This document shows positions 24,928 to 36,500 of a stretch of 64,000 bases of DNA, piece after piece (within the stretch, counting starts at the first letter, position 1; each line of letters starts with the position of its first letter). The stretch covers positions 13,242,769-13,306,768 of the forward strand of contig NC_092572.1 of the NCBI RefSeq assembly GCF_037975245.1, given 5' to 3'. The position numbers were made by a program, and so were the translations under genes. The stretch comes from Apostichopus japonicus (Eukaryota; Echinodermata; Holothuroidea; Aspidochirotida; Stichopodidae). The notes beneath the pieces are model-generated. The model was not told where the DNA came from, searched no databases, and saw only the letters and a program-made list of their open reading frames with translations.

Positions 24928-24928
24928 T
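24833..24928. repeat. (CA)n(TA)n microsatellite
   Basis: A short CA run passes directly into a long TA run. Confidence 0.95.
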
Positions 24929-25077
24929 ACAAATTGATAATTGGATATGATTGACATATTCTTATGGCTCACACTATGACTCACACTACCTTAATGCGAC
25001 ATAGGTATCTCTGCTTTCATTTTCAATCTAATCAGCATTTACTTAGCCGGCAAATCTAATATATTTATGTTACATTA

Positions 25078-25094
25078 TATGTATATGTATATAA

Positions 25095-25128
<34 letters not shown>

Positions 25129-25174
25129 ATATATATATATATATGTGTGTGTATACATATAAATATATTTGTAT

Positions 25175-25213
<39 letters not shown>

Positions 25214-25241
25214 TATATATATAGATATAGATACACATAAT
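25078..25241. repeat. Compound (TA)n / (TG)n microsatellite
   Basis: Interrupted TA, TG and CA repeats. The open frames rich in Tyr-Ile here are artefacts of the repeat. Confidence 0.95.
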
Positions 25242-25290
25242 ATACCTTCTCCATATGTTCTGCAATCCTTCTCATGGCTTTCTCTAAACA
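25242..25290 (-). repeat. Duplicate of the end of gene D exon 10
   Basis: About 40 bases identical to the end of the exon at 28680-28799 (gagaaagccatgagaaggat and onward) occur here, together with flanking (TA/gata) repeat. A usable acceptor (tgtttag) precedes it. If gene D exon 13 splices to it in phase 0, the frame adds three residues and stops at 25272-25274, so it could serve as the last coding exon. It may equally be an inert copy. Confidence 0.6.
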
Positions 25291-26730
25291 TAAAATGCTT
25301 ATAAAATGGTATGTTAAATGATCAACTAGTAACAATCAACTAGTAACAATCATCTAACCCTCTTTTTTTTCCAGCTAATTTTTATCGACATATCGAACGA
25401 CTATACAGTGTAACAATAATTGTGCTTAACATTTCTATGATCAATGATGTACCAGTGTAATAGGGTCTAATATATACAATTCTCGTTTTTCATTTTTAAA
25501 GGTTTGGCCGTTGCTGAGATACAACATTGGCTGAGAGAGATGCTTGTGCCATGAATCAATTTCTTAACTAGTTTAGGTCGTTCTAACAAAAAGTAGTCAC
25601 ATTCGCCTACAAATAATTGTACCATATAAACCTCAATAAATTACACATGCCAAAAGTAAACTTATTGCAAGGTAGAATCGCGATAATGCCGAGATTTTCA
25701 ATTTCAACGCATATTTATATAAATGCCGTATTTATTTATTGGATAACATCAGTACTCTTCAGTGAACTTAAAGGTTTGTCCAAAGGAACACATACTTCGA
25801 CAGATGGCATAGGAACATATTCTCAACAGCTTGATGCAATGTTCATTCAATTATTACTTTAACAATTTGAGAAATGAAATCATTTGAAGTTGACACGTTC
25901 TGTACCCAAAGTGAACTTGAAACAAACAGGTGTGATGTCATAGAAGGACAATGATAGAGTTTCGGTATATTTTTCTTTTACATAGACGGAATTCATCTGA
26001 ATAATTGTGAACATCCTATAGGAATTGGTGTATTAGTAACGTTACATAACCTTGGGTAAAACTGGAACTTTATTGAAGGGTCAGAACAATGAAGTAAAAA
26101 CTACAGAAAGAAAGAAAAAAAAACTTTGCAGCCAGAGAGAAACTACGACAGTCTCTTTAACCCTATGTTTTTTTCAGCAAATTTTAGCAGGATGCCTAGA
26201 ATTTATTCCTCTTTCATAATTTTTTCTATGGAACATGATTTTAATAAGCTAGTATTGTGCTGACTAGAGGATAAAGATAATTTGACAATAGTTCGTAAAT
26301 CAATAGACTAGTTTGATTCCATTTGCACGTGATTGTTGCACCAAACAGGTGGCAAATGTTATTTGTAAAAAAGGAATATCCCGCTTGAATTGATAAGTGA
26401 AAGATGTTCTCAATATCTCAAAAGACCTCCCTCTGATTCAAAGCCTTGCCCCTATTCATCCCTCCAAGACAAAGTAAGGCAGTTGTTCATTCTCGAACAC
26501 ATTATCCTTTTGCTTTTCCTGAAATTCAAATAAAAATGATAATTATGGATGCAGGTATTTTTTAATAAAACAAAGGGAACATGTCCTGACAAATATGTGT
26601 GATTTATCCCAGAGCAATATTAATGTTTCTGATTCGTATCTTCTGTGCTATTCTGTCAGTAAAATTATATTTCAGTATAATAAGTAACAGTTACAGAAAT
26701 GACAGAAAACAATCGAAGCTTACAGCATAC

Positions 26731-28370
26731 CTTTTCGAGATTGTTAAAAATATCATTTATTTGATTTTGTATCTCCTTAAACGTTGGCCTGTGTCCTTGC
26801 CGAACATCCCAGCAGGAAACCATCATGTTATACCTGCAACAGAAAAGTAAATAAATGTAAAATTCACTTCAATATATGTATATAAAATATACACATTACG
26901 TCGTGCAGTAACCTGCGAACAATTCAATAGCTTATACCACTTTTAAAATGCCGACCATGAAGGGTACGCTACTTTAACATAATTGAGGAAGATATATCAC
27001 ATTGTTAGTTTAAAAAAAAAACTTATATCAATACCGTGTTCTCAAACTTTTTTGTCCCGTTAAAACCTTGAATACATCCTGAATTAGATCACAGTAGGTG
27101 GTCTGTGTTGTCATTCCCGCAAATACTTGAAAAGCTTGATTTTTTGGTCATAATATTCTTGAGTTTTCTTGAGTTTATCCTTGTAACATGATGCACTTTG
27201 GCTGAAGTGCACATTCTTTGTAGAAATTTCAATTTTCCTCTGTGAACAAGTCAGTTAACAATTAACAAAGTAGAACAAAACCGTGGTAAAAAAAAGGAAA
27301 TTGTCGTACCTCAAGCAATCTATTACGAGCATAAAGATTTCGGTATGTTAAGATATTTTTGGATGTCGAATCTAGGGCATCCTAGTTCATATCAAAAGTG
27401 GTGAACAATACTCCAAACAAAACATGAATAACTAATCATCATCTACCATACACCCTATTTTCTGTATTTACATACAATCTAAAATGCTTCCTTACATAGC
27501 AGCTGGGCAAAACGATGGCTGAGGCAGATTCAATCCTTCCGCCATGCGTTGCTCGACTTCGGAATTGCTCAGCGTTACAAGTGGCAATGCACCTGGTGAA
27601 TAAGATCAGATAATTCAATGGTTCATTCACACTTGTTAAACATTTTACAATATTACTGGACCATTGTCAGCCGACCATACATTAATCTGCGGAGAATACA
27701 TAATTCAATATCATGGATAGTTAATACATGTTGCCCCGCTAACAAAGCCGGATGAAATCGGCCTACGGTTTTTGCCTTCATCTTTCGTGCATTTTAATGA
27801 GAAAAACGCACTATAGATCGTTGCTGGACCCCTACTCATTACATAATTCCAAGACCTTTATACAAATTGCTACTTTAATCGATTACGAAAGTTGAGGTTT
27901 AACCGGTAAACTTAATTACTACGCCCGGAAGAAATAACTTAGTTTATGATTATTGCATTAGTTTCGTTAGGGAAGTTTGAAGTGTGGCTTTTGTCTTTCT
28001 CTATCGTTAGTATATACCATCGCAGGCAGTATAATTTATCAAACCATAACATACCAAAAGAATAGAGTTCCCAGAAAAGTACCGCAAGTCCCCAAACATC
28101 ACTTGCTTCGGTGTACTGATTGTTAAAAACGGCTTCTGGGGACATCCATGCAATTGGTGGATGTTCCTGCAAAGGTACGTCAGCATGGGAAATCAGATAT
28201 TTGTATATTTGTATATTTGTATATTTATTTGTTTCATCACAATTTACAGTGTGACGGGAAGTCTCCTATAAAGGCTGTAAGGCTTAACAAAGTAGGAGAC
28301 TCACCAAAAAGAAAAAAAAGAGAGAAAAACTTAAGAATAGAAAAAGATACATACAAATAAATATGAAAAA

Positions 28371-28417
<47 letters not shown>

Positions 28418-30506
28418 TGTATCTATTATGTATCTATTTCAATTATATTTAATTTCAGTTGTATTTATATATATTTAATAAAATATTAAAATATATAATA
28501 TGTATATATATATTTATATATATATGTATATATATATATATTATATATTTATTAAAATATAAAAATATATAAAATGTATTATATATATATTATATATATA
28601 TATTTATATAAATGTATATTTCATTTGTTATAGATATATATATATTAATATATATATATAGATATAGATATATATAAACCTTCTCCATATGTTCTGCAAT
28701 CCTTCTCATGGCTTTCTCCGTTTGGCAAATGTCATAGATTTTACACTCTCCGTGTTGTGTAAGAAGTACTTTGTTTAATCGCAGCGCTGGATGACTGAAC
28801 TGCACGGAAATAAAAATAAAATCAATTCTAGTAACGTGATATAAATTCGACGCAGCAAGTACGCTTGACTGACCTTAAAACCCATTGTTTATGTTCTTTT
28901 ATTAAAAAGTATAACTTCAGTGTATCATACTTTCATTTCTCTGTTATATATTATGCTTTGCATACACTATTCATTCATCTGGATTATGCAGTAAGTATTT
29001 TGGTAAATGGCTTTCGTTATAGTACCATTCATTTATAGAAAAAACATTATGCTACTGCTATACTTTTGGAACATTGTTAATTTAACTTGTGCAGGAAATG
29101 TTTTATTTCTCTTCTTTCATTCTTTCATTATCTGACGCACATACCATTCATATCGGAGAAAAGAAGATGGTGGAAATATTAAAACTAAGTAATGTGATGA
29201 TGATGATGTTCATGGTGATAGTGATGGTGATGATGGGGTGATGATGATGCATGACAATGATGATGATGATGATGACAATGATAATGATGATGATAATGAT
29301 GATGATGATGGTGATGAATATCATCATCAACATCATGATCATAATAATGATGATAACACGGGGAGGGATAAGTCCTACCTTATGTTTGGAAATATAACGG
29401 ATGCCTTTAGTTACACTTGACGAAAAATACAATAGGTCTCTCAACTGGTTGTTCATGTTGTGTTTGAGGGTCTTGTTCATGTTAACCACTTTTGATATGG
29501 CCCGTGATGCCCTTGATTCCTGATAGTTCGACATCATAAAATCTCTCAACGTACCGAAATTCATATGCTCGTAAAAGATTGTTTGAGGTACTACAATTTC
29601 AAAAGTAAAGAAACAACAAACAAATAAAAACAAATATCATGGCATTTAAGTGAAAAATACTTTATAATTACGTGTCAAGCACCAACACTTCATCCAAAAC
29701 AGTAACGAGAAGTAGTTAAAAATAAAACCTAAGGGTTTAAATTCACTGCTCGAAACCAAGTACTCTATAGGGTAAAGAATTGTTTTCCATATTTCATTGC
29801 TTTGAATCCCCGTAGCAAACAACTTCAGATTGCTCTTCCCCCTAAAAACAAAGAAACACATTTCAGGCAATAACAGATAAATATAATATAACACATATCT
29901 GACCTTCATCAACGGCTATGTATACTATCTGTACAAGGTTGGAATGCTCTTTTAAGGACCTCAAATCAAGTGCAAGTTCCTGAAATGATCTCGCTTCGTC
30001 AACAGTGGCGGAACCTATTGGAGTAAAAATTAAAACTTACGATATCGTAATTATGCGAAATATTTATAAGATACGGAGTTACATTCAATGTTTTTAATCT
30101 CTTGCCAGTCTGAAAGAAACTGTTTTCTTGGAGGAAGGGGGAGGGGAATGGTTCAGTTACAGCCTATAAACATGCTTGAAGTATTGCAATGAAGTGCATT
30201 GAGAGATGATATAACTTAATGCAAGTTTAGAATATTGTTTGGACATTTGAGACCAAAAAGGAAGTATGAGGAAGAAACATGTATTTCATGCGCACCAAAA
30301 GATTTCCCCCCGGTATTGTTACCTAATATAATGAACTTTGCTTTTACTCGTAGATTTTGTCGATCATTCTAATGCCTTACCTGACAGTACCTTTGCAAAG
30401 CACTTCTGGTTCCTTTCGTTATGAAAATATTGAGCACTCCAATATTCAAACAAAGTTGCAGTTTTCAAACAAACTAATAAAGATGTAGCTTTGCCACTGG
30501 TTTGGG
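26731..30506 (-). CDS. Gene D kinase-fold exons (pseudokinase)
   Basis: Subdomains appear in order. The strand before the Lys reads LKTATLFEYWSAQY, with no GxGxxG loop. The Lys is kept in CFAKVL (about residue 347). An alpha-C Glu is likely in FQELALDL (about 363), and the hinge region is IFYEHMNFGTLRDF. The catalytic loop reads HPALRLNK in place of HRDLAARN (about 461-468), so the base Asp is Ala and the Mg-binding Asn is Lys. DFG reads DIC (481-483). The P+1 region WMSPEA and SDVWGLAVLFWEL are normal, as are LPQPSFCP and MVSCWD...HRPTF. The fold therefore looks preserved while phosphotransfer residues are lost. Intron phases across these exons are 1,1,1,0,0,1,2, all consistent. Confidence 0.85.
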
Positions 30507-33500
30507 CTGTCAATGTAGAGAAAGTTAGATTAAAGGAAAAGAAACAAAAAACTGATTACCGCTTTGTTATATAATGAAAAAAAAAAACATTTCAGTATTG
30601 GTTCTTAAGGAAAAAACTTTAATGATATAGTATTGTGGACCTCTGAGAACCTCGTTGAACTACACAATGTTTAAACACACTAATAAAAGTCTAGTTTCAA
30701 TTGTACAATGAGTCATAGATATTTTTGTTTAACAATCGATTTAAGTATAATAAAACTTCTTTTTTTTTGTTAGCACTTGTGTCATCATTAACATTCCTTA
30801 CATGACCCGTGTACATCTACAGGTGTGTCGTCTCCTTCTTCATCGTTGATGTCATCATATGCAAGAACGCTTGTTCTCGTATTTACTGCTGCATCATCAT
30901 TTGTTTGCGAGCTGGAAAATTGCCTTTCGATTTTAATCGAGACAGAAACAAAAATCAAGATTGGGTATCATGTCAGTATATCATATGTCTTTCAAAAGAA
31001 AAGCGATCTATTTCAACATTCATGGAGAATGACAAGTAAATGTAGTTTGATATTGCCGATGGATAACTATTAAGTTAAGAGATACGACAAAATAACTCGA
31101 TTTCAATAACGGCTGTATGCTAATGATTTTGACATGGTGTGCACACATGCAGGTTCCCAGATGTCCATATTTCATGGTTATAAAACAGGGATGATCTCTG
31201 ATATTGTCAGATGATTGTTTTGGCAGATAATCGCCAGGTAATTTCACCGGTAGGGTCTAACAAGTTAACAGCTAGAGAGCTTACTTCTTCTGCGTTATAC
31301 TATTCTTTAATAAGGTGAAATATAAATCATGAATTTTCCGCAAATAGGACATCGATTAAACGCCACTGCTGGTTGAGTTGTTTTAAAATCGATTTTTTTT
31401 CCATAAAAAAAAAGCCTTATCGAGGGATGTCATCAATTTCAGTAACAGTAATCAAGAGCAACATAGAAATTATGTACATTGCTTGGTCAGTACCGAAGTG
31501 TGTAATAACACTGTAACACATGTTGGACCTGTCTGTAGATACTAATGTGCACCCGATGTACATGGCTTGATCAGAACTGAAGTGTCCTATAACACTTTTA
31601 AACATGTTAGACCTGTCTGTGGATACTAATGTACACTCAATGTACATGGCTTGATCAGTACTGAAGTGTCCTATAACACTTTTAATCATGTAAGACCTGT
31701 CTGTGGATACTAATGTACACTCAATGTACATGGCTTGGTCAGTACTGAAGTGTCCTATAACACTTTTAAACATGTTAGACCTGTCTGTGGATACTAATGT
31801 ACACTCAATGTACATGGCTTGATAAGTGCTGTGAATAAAAGACAACCGTTCATCAGTATAAACTGAATTGTGTTATAACACTGTAACAAATGATACTGAA
31901 AAAAAATACTTACAGACGAATTTTTTTCTTCAAAGGCTGTTTCAACTAATGACTGGTTATGAGTCTCAACAACTGCCCCTATGTTCAACTAGTAAGTATA
32001 CTCTTGTAAAGATGGTTCAAATTGCAGATTGTTAGCGTTTTGCAGTAAAGAGTTATCCATTTTCTGTTATTGGCGAAACCTTTGGAGCAGGGACGTAGCC
32101 AGGGGGGGGGGGGGAGCAGGGGGAGCGACCGCTCCCCCCCTTTCAGTGTCGAAAAAAATGTTTAAAAACTGTTGTTTTTTTAGCATGGTATTTTGTCAGT
32201 GCTCTTTTGATCTTGAATACTCGTCAGCTCCGTTAACTCGATTGTAATCGTAGTAACATTCACGCCTACTGATTCAACTACTACTTAGTTTGGCAGATGC
32301 AATTAGCTAAATTTAGCCTATAGCCTATTACAAGCCTACAGTTGGCCACTGCGTAATAAAATACATATTGCCTACCTAACCGCACTCTATGGAATGTTTC
32401 GAACCGTATGCACAACAACGTCGACAACGTTCGTTCTCATCCTTTCTATGATTCGTCCTAAGTTGTTGCACGAACAGCATGTTATGAAGCTAAGCTAGCA
32501 ATCGTACGTGATACGCACTTCCTATAAATAATTATTACACTGCTAATACACTGCGATAACGATATTTGTTTTTAGGCCACTGCATATCTGGCTATATTCC
32601 AAAATATAAAAGATTATATTGTCCATCAGTTAAGTTGGTCAAATGTATTAAAGTCCAGACATTGGACAATAAACAAGAATCACCCTACTTGAAAAATTGT
32701 AAAAGAGCACTATGTTTGTCTTTCTGATATATTATGTAAAAGAACATGTAAAAGAATTCAAACAGGAAACAAAATCTGCTGATAATATGATATCATATGA
32801 TCAGGGGCGTAGCCAGTATGTAGCACTGTGGGCCCGGGCCTACACTTTTTTTGGCCAAGTTATCTTTTTTTAAAAACACCCATATTTCAAATCCATAAGC
32901 TTGCTGGACGAGTTAAAGAGTCTAGACAGGAATAACTATTGAAATGAACGTAGCAAGAATATGGCTTAATTAGGTGACCTAGTCTTCTAATTTAGGCTGT
33001 CATTTCTATCGCGTGCCGTTTCATTCAACACTCTACCCGCCGAAAAAGACTATAGGATCCGATCTTGTCAGTGTTGTAACATCTAGTTAAGAACCTGTTT
33101 ACGCAGATAATATTTCAGTTGAGAAAACAGTTGAGAAAGTTGAATCAGATGGCAATCGTCGGATAGCTATCGCCTTCTCTTATTAGGCTAACTTAAACAT
33201 TTACAGTTGTATCAAAGACAATTACTGGCTATAGTTGTATCTAAGACATTTCTGGCCTATTTATATATGTAACTACAAGTATCAGCAGTTGAAAAGTAAG
33301 ACTACTCTGTACATGTACCTTGCTAATTTTAAATACATTATGTATTATTGAATTATGTACTATCTTAACTCATTTGGTTTTTTGGTTGAAAAGTGATATT
33401 GAATGAGGTGTCTCAAGTTAGCAAGAGGCCATGGAACCAGCATGAACACTCGGGAAGGGCCGTTTCCGGCCATCTGGGGGGTTTGTAAAACCAAAAATTT

Positions 33501-36500
33501 TCTTGTACGCTCCGCGCCAACCGACGGTGGCGCTCCGCTCAGATAGTCGTGCCTACATTTTTGAAAATCGATATCAATCGCAAAAAGTGCTCCCCCCCTT
33601 TCAAATTCCTGGCTACGTCGCTGCTTTGGAGTAGTCTAGTTAGTCCAGTCAATTATTTTGCATATGATTGTGTGTTTAGCATTTTTGTTTGTAATTTCTT
33701 CTCAGTAGGAACTGGTCATAGATATACCACATGTTAAGAAATTATTACACATACCAGTTTTAACTGATTAACGGGTACTCACTTTATACCAGTTTTAACT
33801 GATGAAGTCATGAAAATCATGTGTTTAAACAAACTTACATTTTATTTAGACTTGCTTTCCCTGTTGAAAAAAAAACACATTAATATTGAAGGTAATTGAC
33901 TGATAAGTATTAACAGTACGGAAAACACAATCTACGAAATTGCAATATTTTCACAAATTTTGAATACGTTGTGTTTCAACGTGATAACAGCCTTAAAGAT
34001 AAAAGGCTAAACAAACACGTGACAACATTCTAACCTTATCATAAGTATGAGATGTTTAAAGGGGAAAAATTAGTGACAAGCTGCAATTAAAACATCGCGA
34101 ACCAACCTGCTCCTAAAAGAAGCAAGATGGACACTAAAACAAGCGCAGCAACGCTTCAGAGGCCCAGCTAAGCATCTAATTGAGAAATTTGTATAGATTG
34201 GCAATATTTATAATCAGGTTATATATTTTTTTGTTTATAATGTTAGATATAAGCGGGTTAATGGTGTCATTTCTTTCACTTCCATCTCCTTCTCCTTTCC
34301 TTATGGTCCTTCTTAGAAGATAAGGTTGGTTTTTGTATGTGTGTTTTTGGATACTTAGAAACCAGAGCTGTCTTTGAACTATGTTCGAACCAGAATGCAA
34401 AACTATATTGAGGTTTCTAGGACGACTTTATCCTAACAGGGTATATGAGCCACTGCTATCCAAGTAAGATCTTTTGAAACATTTTGCTTATATGAGATAC
34501 TGTTGAATGTTTCATGAAATTTTACTATAAAAAATGTCAATACATTTATACTCAAAATGACACCTCGTGGGAAATATGATTCTTGTCAATGTTACATATC
34601 ATTAGCTATGGTGGTCACAACGTTTTCACATTTGACGCCAAATTATGTTGGTCGTAAATATCAAGGGGTTTGTGCAGCTCAGAATGGGCTATCTGTATAA
34701 TTCCATTCTCGAGATAAAGTAGTTATAAGGTTTTTATTGTTTATCCTGTTGACTTCGGATGAATCTTGACCTCCAATAAAATTCATAAGGTCCCTATCTA
34801 ACAAACCAACATGCCAAGTATGCGGGTCGCCAATGATTCACGTGTATACATTAACCTGGACCGACGATGTCAAAACGTACCAACAATGGAGGGTCTCGTG
34901 ACGTGCTCCCTTGTAGCTTTCAACTCTTATAGTACTCCTTTAATGTATATTCTACAATAACTAATGTAATAATCTAATAGTTACCACAATCCTTGTGAAC
35001 CTACGCGAACATTGTAATATAGCTAAGTGTTTCATTTTTGCAATGTTAATCGCAGTTTTTGTTTGTAAGTCCAACATTACATTTTGAGAATATTTTTAAA
35101 ACAGTCGAAGATCAGATTATCTGGAACACTTCTATTAAACTGTCGTGGGACAGTTTCACCCAACTTGACACAGGGGTAGTCAATTCTCGTGACCACAATG
35201 ATCTTCAAGTTTATAAAATATGATCGCAAGTATGAAAACATAATTCTCAGAAATTACTAACGAAATTTTAGCCATATCGACCATTACATTTGGGATGTTG
35301 TCAACGTTTCATCATAACTGAAGAAAATACAGAAGGCCCTGTTTTCGAGAAAGAAAAAAAGAAAAGAAAAAAAAAGAGGAATTTGTAAGCTTACTTTTGT
35401 TTCGGTGATATAGCAGGAAACTTGTCACAATAGAAACAACGAACAAAACCGGTGATAATACAAATAGAACGATCACGCCTTTTTCTTTTGTAGGAAATAA
35501 AAAGAAACCAATACGGTATAATTAGTAACATATTGAACTAAAATAATATAGTTTGTACATGTTAGAGAAACTTAGGTACGTGCCGCACATAGTTATTTAT
35601 TTCACATCGTTAACCGGGAATCCAGAGTGAGAATGTCCAAGTTGGAGCTTGGATTATGAACAACCATTTTTATTATCGGCAAATGTTTTGTTTTGGGTAG
35701 AACATTTATGAAATGTTGTATATAGTAAGGCAACTGAAAGGAGTTAGTACTTCATTTTGTTAAATGGGATGTTTTACCAAATTTGATGGCTGTTCTAACA
35801 GTAGCGGTATTATCGTCAAACAATGTGTTACGCAATATTCTGAAATTCCCAGCTAAAGTTCACTCTTGTATCTATAATATAATTACGACATACTAATTAA
35901 AAAACTTTACAAAACATTTCACCAAGTCGCATTTTTACCGCCAATACAATGCATACTTAAATAATCATTCCAGCAATTAAGAAGATAAAATCGTCATTGA
36001 CTGAAGCTTTAAACAAAAACCCCGGATAAATAACGCTTTTATATGCATTTATTCTATGTATTTATCGTTTCTTTAATAGGGATTGTTGCATCAGCTTTAG
36101 CATAAACTTGTACGACAACTACGACTCTATGTATTATCTAGATCGGACAAATTGTAACGATCAGGGTACAACTAGAGGCGTCGAATGCCCGCAGATCCAG
36201 CAACGAGCGCACTGATAAGTAATTTGGCTCCTTTAAATGTAAACCATGCTTGAACTCTCATACTTATAGTTCGTTGAGATGATTGAAGAGAGTTCGTTGA
36301 GATGATGAATAACTTGATTAGCGAGTCCTTCTTTCGGAATGAGCTTTAAAAATAGCATTTTACATTGATCTGGGTCAGTCAATGTCTAACTCCTCAACTT
36401 GAGAAATACTTATCTTTACCTTATTTCCCTCGCTAAAAGGTTTAGTAACGATATAAAGTAGATTGATGAGGATAAAGTAATAAATATAAAACTACTAAGT

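Noticed and set aside
29148-29420. Poly-Asp or poly-Ile protein segments
   Set aside because: They arise from a trinucleotide repeat in an intron of gene D, past the exon donor at 29379.
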